A stretch of DNA of 64,000 nt from Cyanoderma ruficeps (lineage: Eukaryota; Chordata; Aves; Passeriformes; Timaliidae): contig VZDJ01006028.1 of assembly GCA_008694505.1 (NCBI GenBank), forward strand, positions 806,001 to 870,000, in the 5' to 3' direction. The notes beneath the pieces are model-generated. The model searched no databases, was not told where the DNA came from, and worked only from the letters and a program-made list of their open reading frames with translations. Positions 24,501-36,880 of the stretch are shown in pieces. Every line of letters starts with the position of its first letter. The first letter of the stretch is position 1. The translations under genes were made by a program, and so were the position numbers.

Positions 24501-27500
24501 TTCTGTTCTAATGTTGCTAAATGTGTAGGAAAAGAAGTGACTTCAGGCTGGATCATCAAAAACTATTGACACTTACATGTGACTATTAAAATGGACAATG
24601 CAAGACTAAAAGTGCACCTGGAAAGCTACCAAAGCTTGACTGCTTTTGGTTCTCCAAACAAAGACCATAGACATCTGCCTTTAAGAAGATGTTTAACACT
24701 GTGACTTGGCAAGCACTAAAGCACAGCAGATGTGATTTTTACAGGTTACATGCAGCAGCACACACTAGGTCAAGAATTTGGACAAGTTTAACACTGTGAA
24801 CTGCATTTGTGATGCTAAGAGCCCTGTGCAGATCTCCAGATCTGCTACTTGCACTGGATGTTCAAGTTTCTTTATGAGATCTGTCACTGATTTCCTTTAT
24901 GCCTTAAGGATACATTTAGAGTCCTTACAAACAGTTTTAACTAGTGAAGGAGGGAAAGCACAGGTTTGTTTTCTTTTCTAGATAAACTTCACAGAGCAAG
25001 TAATGGTGGACGAATTAGACAGTGTTAGTGATAAATAATGTCTAACTTTGGTATCTGTGAGCTCTGCAGTAAAAGAAAACCTGCCCATATGCACTGGGGG
25101 TGGAGAGAGAAGGTTTTATAACAGATTTAAAATTAGAAAACAAAATGGCCTGATTAACAGCAGTAGGAAGAGTTCTGCAGAGGATGAGGGGAGAAATTAA
25201 CGGATGACATTCAAAGGCAGCTGTGAAGTATGAGAAGCTGCAGTATGCGGAGGTAGTCAAATCTAGCAGTACAGACAGTTCTGAATGATGCTGGAATAAA
25301 TCAAGAAGTCTGGGTAGGGGGATCATTCAAGTGGTGGATCATAGCTGAAAGGTGGATCACCTCTGCTTACACTGACAGTAAGCCAGTAGATTCCATCCTG
25401 AACTAGAGTGGCTGATATTTAAGGGATGTGTACAAAGCTATTTCAAACAAACTGACAATGGTTTTAGCATGTGCTGGGTTTTTTTGGAAACAGCGAGCCT
25501 CACCATTTTATATTTCAGAAAGCAAATGTAATTCACCCACTTACTGTTTCCATCTGAGACTATATCTTTCCATGAATTCCACTTACCTTGAAATAAGGGA
25601 AGAATAGAGGGCCTTCACAAATGTGCTTTCTAATGGTTAGAATCTGGATCCATAGCGCAGGGAATGTGGCGAGGCGGTGTTGCAGAGCTGCGTTATAGAA
25701 GCTTCGTGCCTTAGTCAGGATCCTGAAGGAGGCTTTCCTGCAGGCAGTCTTCCAGCAGAGGATCCACTACAGCAATAATGTGGACTGCACCCTTTCCTGT
25801 CGGTGCCCCAGACCTACCCTTACTGCCAGCAGCACAAGGAGGCAACACTGCATGCTCATCTCCAAAGCAGGTTGAGAAAGGAAAGTTGCAGGTGATTACG
25901 AGGCAAAACTGAATGTAAACAGACAAACTGTAAAGGCCTCTTAATTTCTAAATACATTATGGCTTTCAGTGGGCAGACACCCTACCAATAAATTCTGTCT
26001 TTATAGCAGAAATGTAAGAAACATAGTATTTTTTTGTGATAGACCAGTCTGGCTTCTAGTGAACTATTCTGATGAATGTGGCTGAATCGAGTCTACCTCT
26101 CTGAAAATAAGTTATCTCTGCTAATGACAGAAGAAATCACACAGGTTTTTTTCATAATAGCTATGACTAAGTAAAACAAGAAAATAGATCACGAATTAGA
26201 GAATATTGAATCTTACTACAAAATTACATCTGCTTGTGTTTTCCCATATCTAACATATCTAATCATATGCATATGCAACTGTATCTAACACCTAAATATG
26301 GATGCATCCTAACCAATTTTTCTTGTTCATGAATATATTCCTCCTTGATATCCAGTACTATTACTTTTTGATTAATAAAGAAATAGAAATTCCAAATATT
26401 CTGGCTATGAAATTAAAATTATATTCATCCACACTTCACCTTTTTTTTCCTCTCACCTTAGGATTTCCCATTTGTTTCTTTCCCCTCTTTTTCCTCTAGT
26501 AAATCTAGATTTCATATATGAATACTGAAGACTTGATTAAGAATTCAGAAGCTATTTTTTCCCCCAAGTTACCTCAAGACATTCAGTTGGTCCAGATTTA
26601 TGAAGGCAGATGGACTTAAGTTCAGCCAAGACCTGTAAATAACTATCTGAAGACTGCAAGAAGGTGTGGCTCATGCAGTTTTGCTTTTCTTGTGCTTTAA
26701 CTCTGTTAAAACTAACTACAGGAAAGACACTGCTTTTCTGTGAAATGAAGACAAAAAGAAGGTACTTCCCTGTACACATTTTCATTGAAGGTGCTCTTAA
26801 TTGTTCATTCAAATGCATTTCAAAACTCCTGTCATGCATTTATACCACTTTTGCACCTCTCTTTCATGATATCACTACTATTTTTTAAAGAATCGACAGA
26901 ATACTATGGCTTACCACTGAGTATCCCAATACAATCCAAATATTGTGGCTATATATTTTCATTTAGACCTTTTCATCAGATACCTTCTAATTTCAACACC
27001 TAATCAGGGATTCAGTTGTAGATATTAAGCCAATGTTCAGCCTATCTAACCTTCTTTTTTGATTTATTATTTGATAATCAGAGTGATTATTATGTGACTT
27101 AATATATTCAGTTGAGATAGGACACTCAGTACTTCAGCAATGTAAATGGTTTCATTATTTAAATGAAATCTTAGTTTATTGGCAATAACATTTTCATCTT
27201 GAACATATATTAGTAATTTCCTTCATTTTTAGATGTTGAATTTTTCATATAAGGGCTATAATCACTTTGTATATTAATATTATTTCATCTCTTTTTCATT
27301 ATGATCATTTAACTTTGGCTTGTCAACTGCCATCTCAGTTTTGTATTTTGGTTTTGTATTTTGTTCAGATTCTGTCTGCATTAATACGCACCTGTCAGCA
27401 GACCATGTTTTGATCATTTTACAGGTTATTTGAAGATCTATGTTATTACCAGTAACAGGAAAAAAATCAGAGTTTCTTTTAAGAAGTAGGCTGCTAAAGA

Positions 27501-28840
27501 CCCATTTTTAAAAATGTGACTTTTCCAGAAAGCCTGTCATCCTTTTTATTTTTCAGAAGAATTATTTTTTATTACTACAGTTTCTTTTTAATTTTGGAGT
27601 TTTCCATGTTAAAAGTATACAGAGTAATTTGGCAGCAAAATATATCATGTCACATTGCATATTCAATTCAAATAATTTTTTTTTTGCTCATTTAACTAGT
27701 TAGTTTTAAGGCCTTATGGTTTTCAGGTTTTCTGAAGTTTCCCTGGTATAGGGTTCTTTGTTCCTGAGTTTCAGTGCTTGAATCAATTAGATCTGAGGAA
27801 AGATTTCTCAAAAAACTGAAGATGGGATTGCAAGTGTAAACTGTCACTGTAACTCACCAAGAGAGAATTGCAATGGTTGTCTTTCACTGTCTAAATGTCA
27901 ATACACTTTAAAAGACATTTGCATGGCTTAGTATTGAATACTTTTTCACTAAACACTTAGCACCATCTGAGGAAATAAACTGATATGGTCTATTATCTGC
28001 ATCTACTTAGAACTCAGTAAAAGCTTTAGGACTTGTATGTAACCTCATAATGCATTTAAGTATAAAGAGTGCATAGTGTGTACATATAATAATTTGCTTT
28101 GCTGTTGTGATGAAGACGACAAGGCATTTAGAGTAAGCTTTATTACACATATGCATCCTTTTAATTTGATAATGGTTTCTCTGCAGAATACTAATTATTC
28201 TTGTAGACATCAGGATCCCAGGACTCCAAGGTAGCAATGAACTCCACGCATTGACTCGCTAGATATCAATTTTTCTTTTTTACTGTAAATGCTGTTTTTA
28301 GATTATTACATTTAGTACAGCAGTAACTAATATGATCACAATGTAGTGATTCTCTTATTTCTTAGGAGGTGAATCCATACCTCCATACCATCCATCCATA
28401 CCAGTGGCTCATGGCTGATGTGGAATGTTTTTATCCTGGAAGCGATCTTCCCTGTGTTTAGTGACAGCTGTGCTGTTACCCACCTGTAGTATTTAGGGAG
28501 TGAGTACTTATTGTCTCCTCACTTTGCCATCAGCTCAAGCTGAACTGAACTTACTGTCTACTTTTTTTTTTTTCCCCTTCCTAATTCTATTATTTTTTAC
28601 TTTCTGTGAAACTGCATAGTAAATATTCCACGATCTTTGGATGGCATCCCTCTAGCTCATACAGTATTATTCAAGTAGAACTCCTTACCCAAAGGTGGTA
28701 GCAACTTCAAGTACGAATAGAGAAATCTGCTGGGGAAACAGGTGCTTTGTCCTTCTAACTCTGCTGGGGCAGAGTCTTTGGAATCTGCATGCATCTGGAT
28801 GAGCACTCAAAGTTCGAGCTGGTGTTGTAGCAGCGGCTTC
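18587..28840. other. Mostly AT-rich non-coding DNA, no gene seen
   Basis: After a GC-richer first few hundred bases (to about 18960) the sequence is AT-rich and single-copy in appearance. It contains an A/C-rich patch at 19470-19545, a poly-A tract with one N, poly-T runs near 21230 and 28560, and a GC-richer patch at about 25650-25860 that I cannot identify. Open frames up to 144 codons (22596-23030, minus) show no domain or conserved motif. Confidence 0.5.
19891..19952. repeat. Long poly-A tract ending in an ambiguous base
   Basis: About 60 nearly uninterrupted A residues, broken by single C bases, end at an N at 19952. There is no AATAAA shortly upstream and no recognisable retroposed transcript. 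It therefore looks like an expanded simple repeat or unresolved homopolymer rather than a poly-A tail. The length is likely unreliable. Confidence 0.85.
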
Positions 28841-29330
28841 GGTGAGGGGAGGGCCCGTGCCCAGCTCAGAGGGGAGAAAGCCCCGTGCCCAGCTTGGCGA
28901 GGGACAGGGCCCGTGCCCAGCTCGGTGAGGGACAGGGCCCTTGCCCAGCTCGGTGGGAGAGGGCCCGTGCCCAGCATGGTGAGGGCAGGGGCCGTGCCCA
29001 GCTCGGTGCGCAGAAGGCGCCATGCCCAGATCGGTGAGGGACAGGGCCCGTGCCCAGCTCGGTGCGGACAGGGGCCGTGCCCAGCTCGGTGCGGACAGGG
29101 GCCGTGCCCGGCTCCGCGGCTCCCCGCGGTCCTCCGGTGGGGCCGGGGCTGGGCAGCGGCGCCCGCTCCTGCCCGCCTTGGGCAGTAGATGGTGCTAGAT
29201 GAGAAGTGAAGGTGCCGCTCTGGAAGCCGCCTCCCGTCAGAAGCTGCCGCTCCAAGTCAGGATTAAACACTCGGCGGTTTCCGTGTTGGGTTCTTTTCCT
29301 GTTGGGACCTTTGGGGTAGGAACACTGAAA
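28800..29330. promoter_or_regulatory. CpG-rich island around a minisatellite
   Basis: CpG dinucleotides are dense here, in clear contrast to the CpG-poor flanks. Some come from the tandem repeat, but others lie downstream of it, for example at 29110-29170 (CTCCGCGGCTCCCCGCGG) and 29200-29285. In birds such islands often mark promoters, but I see no first exon, no TATA box in a convincing place and no gene on either side. A promoter for a non-coding transcript, or a purely repeat-driven island, are both possible. Confidence 0.35.
28851..29118 (+). repeat. Ten-copy 26-28 bp GC-rich minisatellite
   Basis: A GTGCCCAGCTCGGTG-like core recurs at 28857, 28885, 28913, 28941, 28967, 28994, 29022, 29050, 29077 and 29104, giving periods of 26-28 bp. 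The copies near 29050 and 29077 are almost identical over a full unit, while the outer copies are more diverged, which suggests recent expansion at the right side. Most units carry CpG. Because the units have no stops and their length is not always a multiple of three, long frames open on both strands: a 233-codon minus frame at 28866-29567 and a 148-codon plus frame at 28742-29188. These are repeat-driven and not called as genes. Confidence 0.92.
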
Positions 29331-32300
29331 GTTGAGGTGGGTGAACTTGAGGGTGTGCAGGGGTGAGAGATAAAACGCCAGCCGTTTCCCAAATACCATT
29401 TCTGTGTCGATAGAAGGTTGCAGCGAATCAGCAGGGCAAGGCCGCCTTTCTTTCTCAGTGGGAGGGAAAAGAAGATGCAGGCACAGCACAAAACGGTACT
29501 GCTTCAGAGCAGATTTGTTTGAAAGAGCACTGTCAGCTTCTGTGTCTCTGATTGTGCGTCTGGGCACGACTGAAAGCCTTATGTCTTCATTAATTTAAAG
29601 ATTAATTAAAAGGATATATAAAGGTAAGACCTCCCAGCTGAGGGAGAAGTAGTTACACAAAGTTTGTATTCTAATTAGCCAGCTGTGGGAAAATAACAAA
29701 ATGCCTTTCTGCCTAAGATCTTACTGGTTAAATTACATAATACAAGTTCATGAAGCAATGTGCATTAATAGTATTCACTTTCTTTGTGGGTTAGAATTAA
29801 AATTGCAAGAATTCCTTCAAAACCAGTGATCCCAATTGCTGTGCAGTGGCACAACCCCCAGAAAAGAAAAAAAAAAACCAGTCTGTATTAGTTTTTTTAT
29901 TGGGTTGCCTTTTGGTTTTGCTTCTCTTTTCTCTTTTCATCATCTCCAGAGCTGATACCATGTCTGGAGCATTTACTCATCCCCGGCAATAAAATTTGGG
30001 ATGAAATGTGCAAAAAACTAGCTTGGTAAGAGATTTCCTTATATTATTTTACCAATAAAAACATTCATCACCAGTAAAATCAATCTTTATACGGGCACTG
30101 AAGGATAAAATAAAAGGACGCTTTTTCATGACGTTAATTATTTCCCCAAGCTTTGTAGCTTTCTGATGCTACAATACACAATTAAATTATTCTGAATTGA
30201 TGGTGTTCAGTGAAAACAGGAGTACTGATAATCTACAGCAGCAGCTGCTTTAGAAAATACAAGACATATTGAAATAAGATAAATTTTGTGTGTGCTTTCC
30301 TTGAAGTTGGGTGTGTCAGTGCTTGCAGAAGTAAACACATAATATTGAACATGAGTATAACAGGTTTTAAAACCATAATGCATGAAACGTTAGAATTCTA
30401 GAATGCAGTACCTGCTGCATCATCTGTAATATTGTAGATGTTATCCTGAACTAAACTATGATTTAACATTGGCAGAGCAAGTTGCTCTCAGACTCTGATA
30501 AGATCATGACTGGATGCAGTTCTACTAAGACACCAGTTCTATAATGCCCAATAGTTATACTGTCTGAATCCACAGTGCTGTGCAACCTACGTTTCAGGGC
30601 CACATATGAAAGAGGTTTTATAATAATCTTGTCAGTGGAAAGAGTGTGTTTCTAAAATTTGGTAAAGCAACTTTGAAGTAGGATGTGCAAGAGATAGCAC
30701 TGAGTTGAGAGTTAGCCTTGTTAATATAAAAAATTATAATAATGGGCAGAAAAAATCTTCAGTCTGTGACTTATGGTCTTTTGAAAGGATTCTTGACCTT
30801 TTTGGAAGAGCCTAAGAGGTTTTATAGTCTGCCCTGCTTTTGAGGTAGACTTGTTTCAGCTTTCCACTTGCTCCTTCAGCAGTGTCTCAAAACATCCTAC
30901 TTTTTACTTGGGAGAGATGCTGGGAAGATATTTGTGCTTAAATACTTTTTAAATGTATCAGAATTTATGGGGGAAAATGTAAACCCATCAGTGAACATTT
31001 TTTTCCCAAACATTTCCTTAATTTCTTTTTCCTCTGATAAAACATTAAAATGACAAGTACATTTTCACAGCCCTTCTCAAAATCATTTCAGTAATCATTC
31101 CTCAGAAAAGGAAGGTAGGCTTATAAGGGGGAGAGGGAGGAGGGAATGCAAGTCATAGCTATAAAATTTATATTCTTTACATGCTGACTTATTATGACTC
31201 CAGTCTGCATTGCATGATATTATTGTGGGCAAGATACTACTCTATTAGTCCTGCATAATGCCAAGTGTAATAACACTCAACACTACCTAATGGAAAGGTT
31301 CCTTACCAAACTGTGCTTTAAAAATGGTTACATTGCACGTAAAGAATTGTAGAGGAGAGACATGGATGAGAAAGAGGGAATGCGACATTTGCTTTTCCCT
31401 TCCAAGATAAACTGATTAGGTGACTCCTAATATGTTGTCTGAATAACAAAATGTCTAAGCTTGGCTGCAGTGCAGGTAAATAGAAGTAATTTCACATCAC
31501 AGTGGCTGTGGGTTTTATGTGCGGGTAAGAAAAAAGGAAGTTGAAATAAATCTTCCCCAAGTTTTGTCTTACATTTAATAGCTGCAGACATGACTGTTGC
31601 CTTGAAGATTTAAAATTAGGATATGATCAGACTTTAAGGCACATATGATGACGTCTTATGCAATGTCTTAATAACACCTTGGAAAATAGGTTATTGTGAC
31701 ATAGCAGTCATGTAATTTCTCTGGTCTGCTTAAAGATCAGTTGTTTAACTGAATTCTTTGTGAGTTGATTGAAGGTTTATGCCAGTTATAATTTTCAGTG
31801 TTAGATGATGTAGCTGGTTGCTGCACTTCAATTTTAATAGAGGCCGTATGGCTTATCTTTAATGTCTGAACTGGGTGTGACAAATTCAGTGGGGAATGCT
31901 TGAGCAAAGTGAAGATCAAATACCCTGTTAAATAATACAGTAGGAAGAAACAGCTGCAGCTAAGAAGTGCCTTACCCATTGTCAGATTTAGGGTGGAACA
32001 GCAATTACAATTTTTGTGATTATTAGGTAGGAAAAAACTCTAGTTTGTTTCTTTAATACTTCGTAGACCACAGACCTGTCCCTGTTCAGTGTTTCTTTTG
32101 GGTTTACTGATCACATTAAGTAAGCTTTTATTCCTTATCAGTATTCCATCTTCTGAATATCTTTAGAAGGGATCCTTGCAAAATTTACAATATTGACTCA
32201 GTAGGAGCCCTGAAGGACCAACCACTCTTTCATTTCTTCTTCTAAGTGTTGGTGTTACATAAAAAATAAAGATCTGCTTATATTGAGAAACTTTCTGTTT

Positions 32301-35021
32301 GTATGCTGCCCTGAACGTTTTCAAATAAATGCAAAACAGCAATGATATCACCATGTTTTCTTGCACCAGCCTACAGTTTCAAGTTCTTAGACTTGATGGG
32401 CACAAGGGAGAAACAAACTGGCAAACTTTACTTTATGAAGTAAAAACCCTAGATTTTCTTGTTGTTCTTACTGCAAGTTACTAACCCTGCCAAACTAATT
32501 TGAAAATCTTGTGCAATTTTCTGCAAGGGAAAGTTTTTCTGCTTTGTTTCAGACAAAAAAATCTGCTGTAGTAAGGCTATCTGATAAATTGTATAATTCA
32601 GAAATACTTTCTGGGCTTGAAACCAAAAGCTTTGCTATTTAGTGTAGAAACGTATGGTAGAATCACCTTACACACTCACCTTGGAACTGTATGTATGGAC
32701 CAAATCCTTTCTCTGAACAACTCTGAAACCAGAGCTAGAGTTGTGTACACAGCACTTGCATTTAATTATTTTGATGTAGCCTAAGATGATTTACATTTTA
32801 GAGCAAGCAAACACTAGCAGGTGTTACATCTACATGAAGTACCCTGGTGAAAGATGATGTTGTACCTCTGAAACACTCATGAATTCTCCTCAGCATTCTT
32901 CTGACATAATGCATTGTGCCTTCTGCTAGAGAGAAACAGTGGTAACGAAATATCTGAAGTGTATTCCACGTCCAAAGTAAATTCTCTATTCCGTTTACCA
33001 CACAACTATTTCTCCTGCTAATGCTGAAGATAAACTAGTAACAAATTAGGAGTCTGTGGATGTACTCTTAGGATTGACTTTTGCTGTGAGTCTCCAGTAG
33101 AAGAAAGAAAAGATCCAATGTCCTCTGATTCCTGTTCCCATATCTCTAGAATTTGTCTTCCTTCTCTCCTTTATCACATGCTTTCAGTGTGGAAGTACAT
33201 CTTTTCCTCTGTTCTTTCTGCGACAGTGTTGGTTTTGGTAATGAGATTGCCCTGCAAATCTGAATGGGCTTTTAATCAGGTGCAATATTATTTTTATCCT
33301 CCTCTCAAAAAGTGACTCTGTATGAACTCTGCCTACATTTTTCCAGAATTCTTCAGCTGCTTCTAGAACATGTTGACCTATTTATAAACCAATAAAACTC
33401 AAAAAGAAAAATGCTTAACACATCATGAAATTATTCAAACTGTCCTTTTACTTTTCTCAGTTGTGCATATAATTGTTCCCTTCTAAGCTTAAAACTTGTG
33501 CATATTGATCTTTCAGATGGCTATAGACTTGAAAGATTCAGAGATCAGAAAATCAAACTGATTGAATCCAAGGTATTAGCAGAATAAATGTGGTTTAGGT
33601 TTAACACCATGTGACCTTCTCAGGATTCCTTCTTATAAACATACATAGAGAAGAATTTGGATAGTTTTATTAATAATTTTACCAACTGAGACTTCAAATC
33701 CAGCAAATCTGTAAATGAAAATCTAATTCAATAATGATAATCTGAAGTATATTCTAAATTTGAGGAATTTTTGTGCAGTTCTAGGCTGGTTATGGGATAT
33801 CCAGTTGGTAGAGCAGTCTCTAGAATATATGAAAAATAGTATTTCCTTGCAGAAAACTCTTTTAATGGCTTTTTTTCTTTCCCCTCTTTTTTTAAAAATC
33901 AAATACAGAAGGAATAGAGGAAAAACTACATGTCAACCTTTAACACATATGGTGACTGAACCTGAGATTTTCATGGTGTCAGAAAAGACACTTAAGTTTC
34001 TCTGGAAAGGCTGGACTCTCTGCCTCAGACTTGTGATCTGATCTAGGCATATAATTGATGGGAAAAAATATTAGTCCAATAGTGTTGTGCTACTGCGCAT
34101 AGTTAATGTGGGCTAAGGAAACATGCCTCTTATTTGTAACCTGGGATTATTAGTCTTGATACTAATACACCAGTTACAATCAGGCTAACAGTCATAGTCA
34201 AAATGATCTATTTATTACCAAAAGAGCCTGATTAAAAATAGAAAGTTTTTTCTTTCCAAGAAGAGCAAACGGTTCAGCTATCCATGAGATACTATCTTGT
34301 CTCACTGGCTATTATAAACTAAGTGCTGCTTTTCAAAACTCAGTAACTATTGTTTTCTCATTCACTATATATAGGTATATAAAAATAGCCTAAGTACATC
34401 CTATTATTCAGTAGTGTTTTAAATCCCAGGTTCTTCACCAGGTTTATGATGTTGATAATAGAGGGTTCTTCCTCTTTTCTTCGTTTTCTTTTTTTTTGTC
34501 CATAGAGTTTTTTGTGGGTCTTTTAATGGTGTTATTGGCCTAGGGTTCTTTGGTTTTATCCCCACAATTTTTATTTTATTAATTCCCAAGGTGCATTTAT
34601 AGTAATCAGTAACTGATGCTTGATTATGTGTTTAAACCTATTCAGTCCCTAGAATAAATCTGTTTCTGTGCCTTCAAAGTCTCTTCTATCAGCCTGTGCT
34701 AATCTGTCAGTGCACAACTTTATCATTCCAAGGCCACAAATAGTTCTGCACAGAATAATTACTACTGTTTATTGTTAGTTAAGAATGTATCACACTTACT
34801 ATGTTTGTAGTCATTATACCACATGATTACACTAAAGCTAAGAGCAAACTAGGCAGTAGTAACTGATCAATTCAGTTACACATTTAAGTCTTTAAGCTAA
34901 AGCAAGCTAAACCAAGAGAAACTGAGATAATTTGAGGTGTCCTGAGACCTCTGTTATTAAGTTAATGCAAATCTTTTTCCCTGTCATAAGAAATGGCAAT
35001 AGCATATTTTTTTGGGCTGCA
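29331..35021. other. AT-rich non-coding DNA, no gene seen
   Basis: Single-copy AT-rich DNA. Open frames are under 95 codons with no recognisable domain. I saw no LTR, CR1 or SINE sequence in it. Confidence 0.55.
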
Positions 35022-35833
35022 GAATCATAGAATCACAGAATATGCCAAGTTGGAGGGGAACCACAAGGATCATTGAGTCCATCTTAGCCCTGCACAAGAA
35101 AGCCCCGAGAGTCACACCTTGTTTCCAAGAGCATTGTCAAAACACTTCTTCATCTCTGTCAGGCTGGTGCTGTGACCACTTCCCTGGGGAGCCTGTTCCA
35201 ATGCCTGACCACCCTCTGGGTGAAGAACCTTTTCCTGATGTCCACACTAACCCTCCGCTGACACAGCTTCAGGCCGTTCTCTCAGGTCCTATCATTGGTC
35301 ACCACAGAGGAGAGATCAGTGTCTGCTGCTCCTCTTCCCCTCAGAAGAAGCTTTAACTGCAGTGAGGTCTGCCCTCAGTCTCCTCCGGGCTGAACAGACC
35401 CAAGTGCCCTCAGCTGCTCCTCATACAGCTGCCCCTCAAGGCCCTTCACTATCTTGGTTGTCCTCCTTTGGATGCTCTCTAATAGTTTAATGTCCTTTTT
35501 ATATTGCAGTGCCCAAAACTGCCCCAGCACTGGAGGTGAGGCTGCCCCAGTGCAGAGCAGAGCGGGACAGTCCCCTCCTTTGCCTGGCTGGCCATGCTGG
35601 GCCTGATGCGCCCAGGGCAGGGTTTGCCCTCCTGGCTGCCAGTGCAGCCATATTCAACTGACTCATATTCAACTTCCAATGAGCCAGGATCCCAGGTCCT
35701 TTTCTGTGGCACTGCTTTCCAGAATTTCATTCCCTAGTCTATTCATACGTCCAAGGTTGGTGCGTCCCAGGTGCAGAATCTGGCGCTTTCCCTTGTTGAT
35801 CTTTGTATGGTTGGTGATTGCCTAGCCCTCAGG

Positions 35834-35856
35834 TTTTTTATTTTATTTTATTTTTT
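35834..35856. repeat. (TTTTA)n patch inside CR1
   Basis: A short T-rich pentamer repeat interrupts the CR1 sequence. It is probably local slippage within the inserted element. Confidence 0.7.
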
Positions 35857-35881
35857 GGACTCTCTTTAAGCCCTCCTATCC

Positions 35882-36094
35882 TTAGAGGGAGGCAACAGCT
35901 TCTCCCAGTTTTGTATCACCTTGGAACTTGCTCAGTATCCCTTCCAGTCCTGCCTCCAGGTCATTTCCAAAAATGTGGAAGTGCACAGGGCTGACGATAG
36001 AGCCCTGTGGGACCCCACTAGCGACAGGTCCCCAGTCTGTTGTCACCCCAGTCACTGCCACCCTTTGTGCCCAAACCATGAACCAGTTGCTCAT
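35882..36094 (-). pseudogene. CR1 ORF2 reverse-transcriptase fragment
   Basis: This 70-codon open piece carries the RT signature GVPQGS at residues 27-32, followed by a stretch equivalent to the CR1 region that leads into the catalytic box. CR1 and related LINEs have F/YADD followed by TKLG there. Here residues 57-60 read FQGD before TKLG, so the central A and the first catalytic aspartate are lost. Further RT sequence is recognisable upstream on the same strand in other frames (about 36400-36560, the HPRIL-like block), which shows frameshifts. It is a remnant of the LINE polymerase, not a host gene. Confidence 0.88.
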
Positions 36095-36880
36095 CCATCA
36101 CATGATGTGTTTATCCAGCTGAGTGCTGGAAGTTTTGTCCAGAAGGATCCTGTGGGGGCACAGTATCAAAATCTAAAAAGATTTGCTGAAATCCAAAAAG
36201 ATCTCATCAAATAACTTCCCTTGTCATAAAGGGAAACCAGGTTTGATAAGCAGCACTTTCCTCTCATGAAGCTGTGCTGGCTGTGACCAGTGACTGCATT
36301 GTCTTTCAGGTGTTTTTCATTACCCCTCAGAACAACCTTCCCATAGCTTTGCCAGGAACTGAAGTGAGAGTGACAGGCCTGTGTTTTCTGGGGTCCTTAT
36401 TCCTACCCTTCCTGAAAATCACATTTTGCCAGTTTCCAATCAGCTGGGACCTCTGTGGATTTTCAAGACTGGTGAAAAACCATTGAGAGAGGTTTTGCAA
36501 TGACATCAGTAAGGTCTTTGAGGATTCTTGGATGAATCCTATCAGGCCTCATACATCTGTAGGGATCCAGCTGGAGCAGCAGATCCCACAGTTTCAGGGT
36601 TGACTGGGAGTTTGTCATTCTCCTAGTCATGGTCCCTCAGTTCAGGATGCTGAGACCTTGGTGCATCAGCCCTGTCAAAGCAAAGGCAAAGAATGCATTC
36701 AGCACCTCTGCCTTGTCCATGCCCCTTTTTGTGAGGTGACCATCCTCATCTTGTAATGGCCCGCTGTTATTTCTACATTGATTTTGGCATTAATATATTT
36801 GAAAAGATTCTTTTTATTGTCCCCCACATTTTTGGCCATCTTCAACTCTAGTTTGAGCTTTGGCCTCACAGATTAAATTT

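Larger units (their letters stand above)
35022..36880 (-). mobile_element. CR1 LINE, 5'-truncated, minus strand
   Basis: On the minus strand the element ends with the CR1 terminal motif: TTCTGTGATTCTATGATTCT is the complement of 35022-35041. Upstream are the typical avian CR1 tail (the segment over 35350-35640, which reads as known CR1 3' sequence) and reverse-transcriptase coding sequence up to about 36880, where it stops without a 5' UTR. CR1 elements are usually 5'-truncated and make no target-site duplications, which fits. The frame is broken by stops and indels and a (TTTTA)n patch sits at 35834-35856, so the copy is dead. The left boundary is clear; the right boundary is approximate. 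Confidence 0.93.

Noticed and set aside
28742..29188. 148-codon plus-strand open frame over the minisatellite
   Set aside because: The frame is produced by stop-free tandem units; there is no protein motif and no splice or start context.
35012..35356. 114-codon plus-strand open frame
   Set aside because: It is the antisense of the CR1 3' end and not a host gene.
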